This document shows, one piece after another, positions 24,031 through 35,410 of a DNA stretch of 64,000 bases. The DNA comes from Toxonevra muliebris. Taxonomy: Eukaryota; Arthropoda; Insecta; Diptera; Pallopteridae. Every line of letters begins with the position of its first letter. Position 1 is the first letter of the stretch. Under the pieces are notes generated by a model. The model was given only the letters and a program-made list of their open reading frames with translations, did no database searches and had not been told where the DNA came from. The DNA lies in assembly GCA_963691655.1 (NCBI GenBank), contig CAVNUY010000008.1, positions 186,001 through 250,000 on the forward strand, written 5' to 3'. A program made the translations under genes and the position numbers.

Positions 24031-24765
24031 ATATAAAGATTTTTTTGTTATTATAAATCTTCATTTGTTCAGGCTGTCTAAAGCGTATTGCGTACGCTAG
24101 ATACCGCCGCTTCTATCACCAATCGTTGATAGCATACATTCAACAGTTGTTGTTGTTTCCATATGTATAAAATATAAAACAAATGAAAAATGTATGTGAA
24201 AAACAAAAAAAAATCCCGTATGGCATAAACGATTACTAGAAAAGATGGGGTGTAAATATTTCTTACTACTGTAGCTTAGTGTATAACTCTCAAAAGACTG
24301 CGGCTTTTGACGGAGACCGATCTGACACACATACAAGCTGGGGGAAAAAGTTGATAACAGTAACTCGAAAAGATAATTTTTATTTAGTGTTTTGTTTTTG
24401 GAAAACCCTAATGAACATATATACATACATAAATATGAACTATTTTAGTATGAGATCTGATTTCTTCTTTTTACAATTTAAATTTAGAATTTCCAAAATA
24501 TTTTGAGTGCACATCCCACTGGCGACTACTTGGAACGCGTATACAAAGAACATAAATAAATGAATGACTCAGCACGTAAAATTTTAATAGATTCCATAGT
24601 AACCTGACATCAAAAATAAAATTAAAATTGGCATGAGGGAATTTGAACAAACTTCTATTGGGATTGAGAAGGAATTCAACGACTATGAGGTCAAAGCTTA
24701 AAAAAGACATATGTATAAATATCTTTATAATGATTTTTATTTTACTTATTTAGGTAATCGCGAGC
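24031..24765. other. AT-rich spacer
   Basis: No supported gene. An ATG at about 24634 opens a short frame (MREFEQTSIGIEKEFNDYE) that might be an exon of the fragment downstream, but nothing confirms it. Confidence 0.4.
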
Positions 24766-25397
24766 TTATGGAAGGTTGTTTGATAAGTATAATAATACTT
24801 TAAAATGTTTGAAAAAGACTGGAGAATTTGATGCCAAAAGGAGTAGTGTACTCACAGAATTACCACGGGGATTTGATACTAACCAGGACTATGAAAATTA
24901 AAACGGTAATGCTTTAAAGTTGATTTATGTATAAGTATATATAAGTATAAGTTGAAGGTTTTCACAGAGCCATTGAACGATGTCCTGGAGAATTGGCGGA
25001 AGTGTTATAAAAAACGGAGAGAACAAATTCTTTGCACGGAAGGTCGCAGAGATAATATCATTGGCATTTTAAATAAATAGAGGCTTTTCTTTCATTCTCT
25101 CGGGCACAATCTGGTATGTATTTAAGTTTCAAAATTTCTTAAAATTATAATCACATTTTGTTACCTTTTTCTTATAAGGTACAAATTGACTTCAGCTATT
25201 TATATACTCAATCATCGTCTATCCTCGATAAATGGAACAACTTCAAGTCCAAAATAATTCCTATATTAAATCAAAAAGTGACAGATTCAACACACTTGCT
25301 GCAATTCCAAAAAATAAATTCGCAAGACCCAGGTTTGTTAACTTTATTAAAACCAACATTTAGCTCATTTTTAAAATATTATTATTTTTATATATAG
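24766..25397 (+). pseudogene. Possible multi-exon gene fragment, unknown family
   Basis: Three protein-like stretches occur in order on +: KCLKKTGEFDAKRSSVLTEL near 24810-24870, then EPLNDVLENWRKCYKKRREQ near 24970-25030, then FSYLYTQSSSILDKWNNFKS near 25188-25250 continuing for about 60 residues. The last stretch is preceded by TTTTTCTTATAAG, a passable acceptor. A hydrophobic and Trp-containing helix followed by a loop and a leucine-rich end resembles a C-terminal module seen in uncharacterised insect zinc-finger and transposon-derived proteins. That resemblance is from memory and weak. Frames between the stretches contain stops, so either introns separate them or this is a relic. Confidence 0.35.
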
Positions 25398-25854
25398 GGC
25401 CGGATCAGATAATAACGCTTTTACTCCATATTTTGCTACGCCCAACTTTTAAGCGGAGATTAAATAGCTCAAAAACGATTTTCAGATTAACCATAAAGGA
25501 CTCTCAACTTTCATTTTTACTCTATGAGTTGTTTTGATACATGTTTCAAAGTTTTTCATGTATTAAATCTTAAATACCCTCGCACATAACTATTTATGTT
25601 GGTTAGATTAACTGTAGCAATAGTTTCATTACGTAACTCGTTACGTTACAACTTTAATGGTTCAATTACTGTGTTTTTACCACGTTTACGGTTAAAATAA
25701 AAGTAACTATTTTCAATTGGTTATTTTCACCATGTTTTACGGTTGGAGCTATACTAACCTAAATTTTCGTTCAGATTTACCTACAAATTTCTATGTGTGT
25801 AGTTGTCCATATTTCATACACTTATATATAATGTTGAAATGCTAGTAAAGATCT
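25398..25854. other. AT-rich spacer
   Basis: No gene seen. TGTTTTTACCACGTTTACGG and CCATGTTTTACGG form a short degenerate duplication near 25670-25745. Confidence 0.4.
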
Positions 25855-26121
25855 GTGATGAGGAACCATGGCCGGTTCCGAAACGGCCGCATGATTTGCC
25901 CTCTCTTTATACATTGTTACTTAGTCACTTTGTCACTTCGACCAAAAAAAAAATAACGTTTCATTAAGCCCGTTAAACAAACCTTGAAATGTTAAATAGT
26001 GTAGTATATGCATTCACTCACCTATAAAAAGATGTATGTAATTCTAGAAACTAAGTTATGAGGTGAATAAATCAGTGTTTTTACAGAGCTCAAAACGTGC
26101 GTTTGTTTTGCAGACTTAACA
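25855..26121 (+). repeat. Probable 5' LTR of a gypsy relic
   Basis: The sequence begins TGTGATGAGGAACC and ends ACTTAACA. It holds a TATA box (TATAAAAA, ~26023) and a polyadenylation signal (AATAAA, ~26068) in the order expected in an LTR, and lies 76 bp upstream of a Gag start. No matching 3' LTR is present in the window, so the boundaries are provisional. Confidence 0.4.
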
Positions 26122-26197
26122 GCGGTGACGAGTAAAATTCTCAAAAGAAAAGAACAGTGCACAAAAAATAATAAGAGAGCATAGCTAATTACCTAAA

Positions 26198-27090
26198 ATG
26201 GGACTAATCGGCAATATTGAGCCGTATCTGCCCGGTGAAAATTTTAATAGCTAGGTAGCCCGGATGGAACAGTACTTCATAGTAGAGGTGGAAAACTATC
26301 GATATTCGAGGGTTTGAGATACTATCAAGAGGCACTATCGATCTTTTATTAAAATTATATTTAGGTTTTTTCAAAAATAAATCTTTCGCATAATTTGTGT
26401 GGCATTTTTGTATAATTAATCTCGGTGGTTTTCCAACTATGAAGAATTTTTATTGGTAATTAATACAGTAACTAGTACAAGAAAATTTAAAGTACATAAA
26501 TTATATATATGCCGAGCAGTTTACTATTAATGTGTTTTGCCATTTATAAGACGAGAGTTTGCTTTTCGTTTACCACAAGACCAGTTTTATTCAAAAAACG
26601 ATCTGATTCTACGGAAGTTGTTCGTAAACAAAAGCATTTCGTCATGCATTTCATAATGGGTTTGAAACCTTCTCCTGAAATAGGTTTGAAGCCTTCTCTT
26701 GTAATGTGTGCAAATAAAAAGATAATGACACTTTTCTACCTCACAGGTGTTGCCAATAGTGCATAATGTGTTTTGCATTTCTTTTTTAGATTCTTAGTAG
26801 GAAATTGAAAATTTCGATATTATTCGATAGTTTAGGAAACTATCGATAGCCCACGATAGTCATGGACTATCGATACTATCGATATTCCCATTGCTAGTTT
26901 TCCATCTCTACTCCATAGTTCACGATGTAAAAAAGGTGCCTCTCTTTATTATGCTAATAGGGGCGGAGGCGTACGTCGCTGGCAATGCCCATCAAGCCAA
27001 AAGAAAAAACGATTACCCAGCTTGTAAACATATTGGCTGATCTGTTTGACCCGAAGTTAAATGAATCCACCGAAAGGCACAAATTTTACT
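26198..27090 (+). pseudogene. Gypsy Gag N-terminus, split by a hAT MITE
   Basis: The ATG at 26198 begins MGLIGNIEPYLPGENFNS, an in-frame TAG follows, then VARMEQYFI reaches the insertion at 26283. After it, KKVPLFIMLIGAEAYVA resumes near 26930, shifts frame, and KEKTITQLVNILADLFDPKL ends where the mariner begins at about 27090. This start and the hydrophobic LIG(A)EAY block are typical of Gag in one gypsy group of insects. The rest of Gag and the protease are missing. The pol part resumes beyond the mariner at 36402. Confidence 0.75.
26283..26910. mobile_element. hAT-type MITE (8-bp target duplication)
   Basis: Terminal inverted repeats TAGAGGTGGAAAACTA (left) and TAGAGATGGAAAACTA (right, read inward) bound 628 bp. 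The flanks CTTCATAG (26275-26282) and CTCCATAG (26911-26918) are an 8-bp target duplication with one change, as for hAT elements. Subterminal ACTATCGATA words repeat in both orientations. No transposase is encoded; the 85-codon frame inside has no recognisable features. It is inserted in gypsy Gag. Confidence 0.85.
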
Positions 27091-27129
27091 ATATAAACTC
27101 GTAATTGTGAGATCTATCATATGCGCCAT

Positions 27130-27223
27130 TTTTTTTGACATTGACAGCTATTCTATTTCGAAGAGCGTCAAAAATACTATAAGAATTGATTTGTCAAATA
27201 ATTTTCTGAAAACTGAAGCACAT
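27130..27223 (+). pseudogene. Mariner transposase N-terminal piece
   Basis: The frame KNTIRIDLSNNFLKTEAH ends at the CACAT target duplication and continues across the BEL element as RLLTEAYPDCAIDVRMCQVW. No ATG is visible in this frame upstream, so the start has decayed. The segment is the first helix-turn-helix of the mariner DNA-binding domain. Confidence 0.65.
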
Positions 27224-27617
27224 TGAAAAATTACAAGAGTTTTTGTAATTATTTTACAATTTAAGGTACTTTAGGTGCACTTTTAACTTTTTGCCAAACT
27301 AACTTTAGAACGGAAACACGCCTATTTCAATGGAAGGTTACTATACAAGTAGTTTTATTTTCAATCCTTAACTTAGAACTAACATTTTGATTACAATTCA
27401 GCAAACGGATTTTTAGGTGAAATTCAAAGTATTATTAAGCAAACGGTAAGTATGAAGAAATATTAAAGAAATTAAGTATACAGGGTAAGTATTCAGGTAA
27501 GTATTAAGGTGAGTATTAACGTAAGTATTAAGGTAAGTATTGAAGTAAGTATTAAAATAAGTATTCAGACTACATCGATAATAAATTCATGATTTCAAGT
27601 GATGATATGACGAAACA
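27224..27617 (-). repeat. 3' LTR of the minus-strand BEL
   Basis: 394 bp, against 408 bp for the 5' LTR. Much of the difference comes from one fewer 12-bp unit in the internal GTAAGTATTAAG-type array. Confidence 0.9.
27484..27566 (+). repeat. GTAAGTATT tandem array in LTR
   Basis: Seven ~12-bp units of the form GTAAGTATTNAG (GTGAGT in one). On + each unit is a consensus 5' splice site. The element is transcribed from -, so these lie antisense to it. The counterpart in the other LTR is 35268-35358. Confidence 0.8.
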
Positions 27618-27644
27618 CCGGCCACGTTGACAGGCTCTATGGCT

Positions 27645-30600
27645 TCAATGTTCATTTGGTAGAACCGCCAGCTTGTGGATTGGCCGTTTTATGGTTCCTC
27701 TTGTCGCTCGTACGTCTGCTACTCTGACCTTGCCATCTTGGCCTGTTATTGTGGCAGTTATTCTGCCTAGGACCCACTGTTGTGACGGCACGTTGTCTTC
27801 GTGAACGACGACTAGATCGCCGACAACGACGTTGTGCTGTGGATGCAGCAACTTGTTGCGTTGCTGTAGGCTCACTAGGTAGTCTCTCGACCACCCCCGC
27901 CAAAACTGTTGCGTGAGAAAGCAAACAAGTTGCCATCTGGCGAAGCAAGTCATTGGAGTGTTTGGTAGTTGTTCTGGCGGCAGCGAACAACTCTTGAGCG
28001 GTGAACCTCTGAACCGAGTCCTGACTGTTGAGAAACGCTGCTGCCAGATCCTGCAGCTTCCTCTGTGCTCCTACGAAATTTGTTGCGTTGTCGCAGTATA
28101 GCTTCTCGGGCATCCCTCGGCGTCCAAAGAACCTTTTGAGAGCAAAAATGAAACAACCAGAAGATAAGTCACTTACTAATTCTAAATGGACTGCTTTAGA
28201 AGTGAAACAAACGAACACTGCTATATAAGTTTTTACAGATGGTCGACCGCGAATTTTTAACGAGGTATACCCGGGACCACAGAAATCTACACCACTTATT
28301 AAAAATGGGCGTAGAGCCCGAAGCCTGTCGGCTGGTAAATTACCCATAATTTGAGTCATTAGCTTGGGCTTATACCGAAAACAGTGAATGCAGTTTAGAA
28401 CGATTTTTCTACAGGATTCTTGAGCGTTTACTAGCCACAGTTTTTCTCTAAGAAGCGCTGCCAATGCCTTTGGTCCAGCATGATGATTTCGAAAATGTAG
28501 ATAACTTAAATATGTTTTTATAAAGTGCGAAAACGGATTGAGTTTTTGCAAATTTGGAAGAAGTGCATTGTTTTTAGAAAATTTCTTAATTTCATGTTCG
28601 AATTCTGTGTGTTGAATAATCTGAACGAATTTCAAGAAACTCAAGTTCATTTGTTTTTTGATTTTCTAATAAATCTTAAAACATATGAAAATACTCTTAG
28701 CATTTTATTATGTGAGGAGAATTTTTCCGTATGTGCTATTAAACTATTTTTCGGAGTTTCAACTGCGACGAAAGTGAAACTATTTTTTCTTTTTTCAAGA
28801 GCTTCGTTTTCTGGCGAGAGTTCGAAGTGAGCATTTTTTGGCCACTCTGCGGGGTCTTCTAAGAGGAAACGTGGGCCGGTGAACCATATGGAATTGTTGA
28901 TTTCATCCACATCGCAGCCTCGAGACACGATATCCGCAGGGTTTTGCTTCGTAGGCACATGTTGCCATGAAGCCTTCTGTGTACACTCTGTTTGAGACGA
29001 AAATCGAAAGCATTGATGGATGTGTTTGTATCCAATGCAACGTAATTTCAGAGTCTGTCCAAAACTTTATTGCGTCTATTGTAAAATTCATCATTGGTTC
29101 TATTCGTGACTATAATTTGGCCAGACGATGCGCTGCACAGAGCTCTAACCGTGGTAAAGATTTCGTCTTCAAGGGAGCTACTTTTGACTTAGCAGTCAAT
29201 AATGTGCAATTGATACCGTCAGCATTTTGACTGCGCACATAAATACAACAGTCATCGAGGCAAAACGAAATAAGTATTATTTTGGTAGCCAATGGATTCC
29301 CAGAGTTTTCGTGGAATCTGAATCATTAAATTGAAGTAATTTCTCAGAACTCTCACTGTTAGCTAAATCGGGGTGGTTTGAAAACCATTTTGCCAACGAT
29401 AATCCTGCCGTTTTCAATATATCTATTACCTCACTTCTAATTTGCTTCAGAGTTTTAAGATTATCGGCACCAGTTAACAAGTCATCGACATAAAAATCTC
29501 TCGAAATTACTTTTGACCCAAGTGGGTATGAGTCTTTGTTGCTATCACTCAGCATTTGAAGACACCTGATTGCTAAAAATGGAGCGGGTGAAGTTCCATA
29601 AGTAACAGTGTTCAAACGGAATAATTGTATTGGGTCTGAATGATGCTGACGCCACACTATGAGCTGAAAATTCCTATCATTTTCATGTATCATAATCTGC
29701 CTATACATTTTGGTCACATTTGCTGTAATGGCATACTTATGCTATCGAAAACGGAGAAGAGTAGAATATAGCTCCTCTTGAATGGTAGGGCCAACCATTA
29801 AGATGTCGTTCAACTCAACTTGTGATGATGTACGACACGAAGCGCCGAAAACAACACGCAATTTTGTTGTGGTACTTTGTGGTCTTAGGACACACTGATG
29901 CGGAATGACGTAGTGTGGTGAACTTAAAATTTTGTTGTCGATTTGAGACATATGTCCTAAAGAGATATATTCTCTCATGAAATCTAGATACATGCTTTTT
30001 TGCTTCTTCTCTAGATAACAAAAACGTCGCTCTGCGGTATCATACGATGAACCGAGAGTTTTTGGGTCAGACTTGAAAGGCAGTCTGACTTCGAAACGAC
30101 CAGACGGCAATAATTTAGCATGTTTAACAAAATGCTCTTCACATTGTTGTTGCTCTGGCGTTAATTTGTTTTTGTTTGACTCTGACGGAATTTCCTCTAA
30201 AGCCCAAAACTTTTGAACCGTAGAGTCAATTAACGAAAAATCTTCAGATTGGCACAAAATACTACTTATTTGAGAGTGAGGATAATTATTGATACTATAT
30301 TTCCCTGACACAATCCAACCGAGAAGCGTTTTTTGAAGAGTTGGGTGCTCGGGGCTAGGTTTAATCTGGCCCACAGCGAGAAGATCGAAAAATGTTTCGG
30401 CACCCAACAACAAATCTATTTTTTGAGGTTTATGAAAACCAGGATCAGCCAGTTCGATGTTTGAAGGGATGTTCCAACCACTTGTATTTATTGTATGATC
30501 TGGTTGGTAAGCTGATATTGTTCGTAATACCCAAAAGCTAGCCGAAAATTCATGATTATTTAAGCGTGATTTTACAAATGCGTTTAATTTAGATCGAACT

Positions 30601-30662
30601 GTAGTATTTGCTTTTCCGATGCCTACTACGTTTAAGCATCGTTCTTCTTTCCTTATACGCAA
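27645..30662 (-). pseudogene. BEL/Pao Pol (protease end, RT, RNase H, integrase), broken
   Basis: From 30662 down: a region following the protease (NIELADPGFHKPQKIDLLLG, then LLGWIVSGKY); RT with TTKLRVVFGASC, TKMYRQI and active site FYVDDLLTG near 29470, with an in-frame TAG at 29744-29742; a deletion just after TLGIHWLP (~29280) that removes the RT-RNase H link; RNase H pieces (PRLELCAAH, then FWTDSEITLHWI); the NPADIVSRGC segment; and integrase with CIHCFRYKP, VDFCGP and YCDNATNFVG near 28095. The third integrase catalytic residue (Glu) lies in a deleted stretch. The C-terminal VVVGDLVVVHEDN domain near 27830 survives in another frame. It would have copied and inserted the element. It cannot now. 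Confidence 0.85.
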
Positions 30663-30670
30663 CCTTTGAG

Positions 30671-32027
30671 CTAACTAACAGAATCTAGCAATGTGCGTGC
30701 TAACACATAGTCACCGGACTTGCTTTTGACTTTGACTATTGCTGTACCCAAAATCACATGATTAGCCATATTTGAAACATGCATCGCATGAGATGTCGAT
30801 GGCAGATTTTGCGTTTGGACATTCTCAAATGTAACTGGGTATTGATTCAGCAATGTATGATGTGATCGATTACATGTTCGACATCTACTTGATTTGCATT
30901 TCGACACTGTGTGACCCTTTCGAAGGCAATTGATACACAATGACGAAGATTTTGCAAACTCAAATCTTTGGTGCACAGATAATGCAAGGAAGGACGGACA
31001 ACCGGTAATGTAATGATCAGATGAATTACAATGTAGACACGTCGGCTGTCGTGATTTTGTGGCTGTAAACGAGGATTTCGGATTTCTATTATAATTATCC
31101 TGTTTAGCCCTATTTTGGGAGATGGCAATCCTAGGCTTTGAAGTGGAAGCTTCTTCAGCGGAAATATGCTGATATCGTTTGTTAAGAGCAGCTTCACACT
31201 CATACCATAATGGCAATTTATCATAATCCAAGTTTTCTTCCCGCTTGGACCGTGTAATGGAATCAACTTTCGACATTACAATGTGGATTATGATCACATT
31301 TGTAATATTTTCCTCATCACCCAATGACAGCAAAGAATCATAAACTGCTGAAACGCTGAAATGCGATCATATTACGCAGGGAAATGGTTGAAGGCTTTGA
31401 AATTTCAGGCAATTCGAAAAGTTTCGATATTGTATCGAAAAATATCAGACATTTATTGTCATAAACTTTTTTAAGGCTTGCTAGTGCCTTCGGGTAATTT
31501 TCTTCCGAAATTTGAAAAGCTCTCACTGTGCCTAACGCTTCTCCGGACAGACATGAAATTAAATGATTAAATTTTTCAATGTTTGAAATTGTATGGTCAT
31601 TGTGCACAACACTCTCAAAAAGGCTCATAAAATTCTTGAATTCTGAATATTTGCCTTTGAATTTCGGCAATGACATTTTTGGAAGTCGAGAGCTGTGTGA
31701 TGAACAGAAAGAAGCTTCAGGAATACTAGTAGGTGGTGGTGGTCGAATATTCAAAATGGATCTTATTGAAGATTTTGTTTCTACAATAAGATCCTCTATT
31801 TCTCCACGGGCATTATCTTCCTCATCAATATCTTCTATCTGAGACTGACAATCCATCAGCTTGGCGCTGTATTGATTTACCATGTCAATACGGCACTCTA
31901 ACTCTGTTGGGTCAAAAGAGACCGTTTTTTCTTTTATTGCCTTTCGAATTCTACGAATATTATTTCTTTGCCTTTTCAAAGCAGTAAACTCTCCTGCTTT
32001 GCTTGGGGTAATTTGTGCTCTTGGCAT
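30671..32027 (-). pseudogene. BEL/Pao Gag (DUF1759) with zinc knuckles and protease start
   Basis: ATG at 32027. The DUF1759 capsid-like region shows LPKFKGKYSEFKNFMSLFES, FNHLISCLSGEALG and the following helices. A frameshift near 31335 moves to the next frame, which carries CLHCNSSDHYITGCPSF, CINCLRKGHTVSKC and CRTCNRSHHTLL knuckles near 30850-31030. The start of retropepsin reads TLLDSVS and stops; the family has DSGS. The flap and the rest are deleted before Pol resumes at 30662. Layout matches the plus-strand BEL at 46.3 kb. Confidence 0.85.
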
Positions 32028-32877
32028 GATTTAAAAATTTTAATTTGCTGATAAAATGATATTAATTTTGTATGCGAGAAACAAAATTTGATCCATAGTT
32101 CTATCTCTAGCTATGTATTGAGCAGAGGAATAGTTGGGTACACTTTGGAAAAGAAATCACAAAATAAAACGAAAACAATAACTCTAATATGTCCAACGAA
32201 ACCGAAAATATGGATCATAGAGTGTAAATATTGTGATACTCCAATAAAAGCTAATTCAATTATTAGCTAAGTGTATTATTTTATACGAAAGCGAGAAAGT
32301 GAATTTTAGTAGCGAATGACCAAAATTTTACGACAAAATTATCAAAAAAAAATTTAAATTGAAATTCTAAAAATGTATAAATTAAGTTTTTTATACCGAA
32401 AAGCGTTATATACTTTTACTTTTATTAATTCTTATATACGATGTGTATACTGGATATATACCAATTTTATTAACTGCACTTCAATTCCTAACCCACTGTC
32501 CTATCTTTGTTTCACTTCTAAAGTTGCTATGTTTATATTTAATATGTGTATATATAAATAGACATGCATATAAGAATGTGATTACAAAGAGATACCAAAA
32601 ATTGAGAGTAAGAATGTTGTTATGGTTGTTGTACCAATGATGTACAATTTAACAGCAATTATTTTTGGAATACAAAGAACTCTCAATGGTTAGCACTCTA
32701 TACCTCGGTTGTAGTTTGTTCTGGTTCAGAGCCAGCATTAACTTCCCTCTGGCTGTCGATGTTCATTTATCCAAAATAATGATGTTAGCAGAGAAAAATA
32801 TTAACTGCAGCGGTAGCGGTACAGATGTACGGACAGCAACGGATGTTGATAACTTTTGCAAACTTCTACGGGAACAG

Positions 32878-32997
32878 GTGAGTACAGCAATGGAACAGTA
32901 AGTACAGCAACGGAATGGCAAGTACAGCAACGGAATGGTAAGTACAGCAACGGAGCGGTAAGACAGCAACAGAATGGTAAGTACAGCAACAGAATGT
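32878..32997. repeat. 20-bp minisatellite
   Basis: About six copies of AGTACAGCAACGGAATGGTA with point changes and one short unit. Confidence 0.85.
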
Positions 32998-33380
32998 AAC
33001 GGATATGATACCGGTTACATAAAATTGGCAGCAACTTTTTTCAGCACTACACTTGATAGTTGTACCTTTTTTATTTATATTTATTTCTTTTTTGGTATCC
33101 TTTAAAGTATAATTTTAGTTTCTTATATTATTTTGCTGATATTACGCTTTTAGTCCCACTGTTCAATACCGGTATATACAACTACATTTTTTCGAATTGC
33201 ACTATGTAGTGTATGTATATATGTTTGGCTATTATTAATCTTTGTGTGGTTTTTATTTTTTGCTTTGTACTTCATGTTTTCGCTTTATGTTTTAGTATAT
33301 ATGTATTAAACTATATTTAGTATGTATATATCGCGACTTGTACGTTTTTCATACGCGAGTTTGGCAAAAAATGTATTTTG

Positions 33381-34669
33381 GATGTGTAAACATTTTAGCT
33401 CACGGTATGGGCAAAATTTTAAATGTGTAAAATGTAAGAATAACTGTATCGTAAGATGTAAGATAACTGAAACGTCCAGTTCCCCTCTCGCTCACACTAC
33501 TGCACGGCATGACTGTGCTACTCAAAACAACAAAGAGAAGAAGAGAGGGAGAAATTAAAATACGAGCGGAGTTTTTTAGTTTATGTTTCGATCAATTTAC
33601 TCACATATATGTGCATACGAAAACAAAATGTGTGTGTACATTTATTCGTGGCAGAATTATTTGTTGGTGTTAAACGTGTGGAGATCGACTATACCATACA
33701 GGCAGAGAAGTCGCGGTAGCAAACACAGGCGTTTGATAGGTTTTGCATTCGGTTAGTTAGATTGCATTAAAATTAAATATTTTTTAAAATATAAAAACAA
33801 TACAAAATGATAAGTAATAAGGAATCTAGGTTTCAATAAATGTATAATCAAAATGTAGTGATAATGATAGCAAATAACGCCATTATAAAAATTTTGCGTT
33901 GTACATTAACATTAGAAAGGCAACACTTTTATCTATGTAAATAGCAAAAATGTTAAACAGAAAAAATCAAACTTATTTATTATAAAATCACTTATTTACT
34001 TCAATAAAAATACATTCTTTTTTATTTTTATTAAATGCAGTTAAGGCAACTCTCTTTGCGGTGCTTTTAAAAAGTAGTGGGGTGATTAGTCATCCCTGTT
34101 GCCTTTCTAAGGTTAAATGCGGAAAGCAGTTATCGTCGCCTGAGGATTGATTTGACGTATGTGTGTACAAATTCATATACCTATACGCCAAATCAATTCT
34201 CAGGCGACGTTATGTAAAATTTTCACATCTAATAAAATTTCAAATCGACAGGAAGAAAAACTTAAAGCGCGAAAAAAAGGATGCAATTGCAGCTGCGTAT
34301 ATGCGAGCATATAGATCCCGATGCATTGAGTAAAAGAAAAATAATGCAACTACAACATATCAGCCCTATTCACGATTTGGTGCAATTGCAAAATATTTAT
34401 GATATCACAGCAACAAATATATGTGATATGGAATAAAAATTTGCATTTGCAATGATGCAAAACCATTTGCAATTTCTGGTGAATTGGGCTATTATATAGA
34501 AAAGATAATGACATCTAATAAATTTTTAAGTTTATAAAAGAATATAGATTATACATCAAATCCCTATATATGGCTATACATTTGTGAGCTTATGTATATG
34601 GCATTCAGTTGGCGTAACTGTTTACACATCAAATATCTTGCGTGCCTTGCACACATCCATTGTTTTTTT
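33381..34669 (+). repeat. ~1.3-kb repeat, inverted partner at 41264-43011
   Basis: It matches the reverse complement of 41264-43011 over its length, with gaps. Both ends carry GATGTGTAAACA in inverted orientation (start of this copy and ~34620), suggesting a terminal-inverted-repeat element of about 1.25 kb inserted in the BEL leader. This copy has an extra foldback segment (33905-34209). Confidence 0.75.
34134..34209. repeat. 27-bp-arm inverted repeat
   Basis: Arms 34134-34160 and 34183-34209 match at 25 of 27 positions as reverse complements (CGTCGCCTGAG to CTCAGGCGACG at the outer ends), with a 22-nt loop. The partner copy near 41760 has only one arm. Confidence 0.85.
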
Positions 34670-34984
34670 GATATTGTCTAGTTATATGCTAATATTTTTT
34701 TTTAATAATTTATTGAGTATTCTTTAATTGTTTTGTACAAAGATTTCGCACTATGCATATATGTATGTGTGTGTTGGTTGATAGTTAACGAGAAGCTTTA
34801 TGTGCATATGATTATGTTTTACTGTACTTATATACAATTTGCGGCACTGTTAGGCATGTATATATTATTTTAGTTAACATACATATGCATTTGCACTTTT
34901 ACTCAAATTTATGAATTTTCTATATTGTGTCACTTAGCACTTGTTATAATTATTTTTTTATTTATGAGAAACTTTAATGCACTA

Positions 34985-35002
34985 GTCCCTGCTCGGGCGC
35001 CA
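34985..35002 (-). promoter_or_regulatory. Primer-binding site of minus-strand BEL
   Basis: On - it reads TGGCGCCCGAGCAGGGAC immediately after the 5' LTR. It is one base from the primer-binding sequence that pairs with the 3' end of lysine tRNA, and identical to the site at 46708. Confidence 0.9.
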
Positions 35003-35410
35003 TGAAAAATTACAAGAGTTTTTGTAATTATTTTACAATTTAAGGTACTTTAGGTACACTTTTAACTTTTTGCCAAACTAACTTTAGAACGGAAACACGT
35101 CTATTTCAATTGAAGATTACTATACAAGTAGTTTTATTTTCATTCCTTAGAACTAACATTTTGATTACAATTCAGCAAACGGATTTTTAGGTGAAATTCA
35201 AAGTATTATTAAGCAAACGATAATTATGAAGAAATATTAAAGAAAAGTGAAATTAAGTATACAGGGTAAGTATTCAGGTAAGTATTAAGGTGAGTATTAA
35301 GGTAAGTATTAAAGTAAGTATTAAAGTAAGTATTAAAGTGAGTATTAAAATAAGTATTCAGACTACATCGATAATAAATTCATGATTTCAAGTGATGATA
35401 TGACGAAACA
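35003..35410 (-). repeat. 5' LTR of the minus-strand BEL
   Basis: 408 bp, partner of 27224-27617. It carries the GTAAGTATT-type array at 35268-35358. Confidence 0.9.

Larger units (their letters stand above)
32028..34984 (-). other. Very long BEL leader with nested repeats
   Basis: About 2.96 kb separates the PBS from Gag, against 1.15 kb in the plus-strand BEL. It contains a 20-bp minisatellite (32878-32997) and a ~1.3-kb segment (33381-34669) present again inverted at 41264-43011, so at least part of the leader is foreign. No credible gene is seen. Confidence 0.6.
27224..35410 (-). mobile_element. BEL/Pao retrotransposon (minus strand), dead
   Basis: LTRs at 27224-27617 (3') and 35003-35410 (5') begin TGTTTCGTCA and end TTTTTCA on -. 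A 5-bp duplication CACAT (27219-27223 and 35411-35415) flanks the element, as expected of BEL/Pao. A Lys-type primer-binding site abuts the 5' LTR. The order LTR, PBS, long leader, Gag, protease, RT, RNase H, integrase, LTR is complete, but every coding part is damaged. It sits inside the mariner ORF. Confidence 0.9.

Noticed and set aside
26509..26766. 85-codon frame in the hAT MITE as a transposase remnant
   Set aside because: No hAT dimerisation or catalytic motif; element is only 628 bp.
27470..27570. CRISPR-like array
   Set aside because: Units of ~12 bp without unique spacers, within an LTR of a eukaryotic retroelement.
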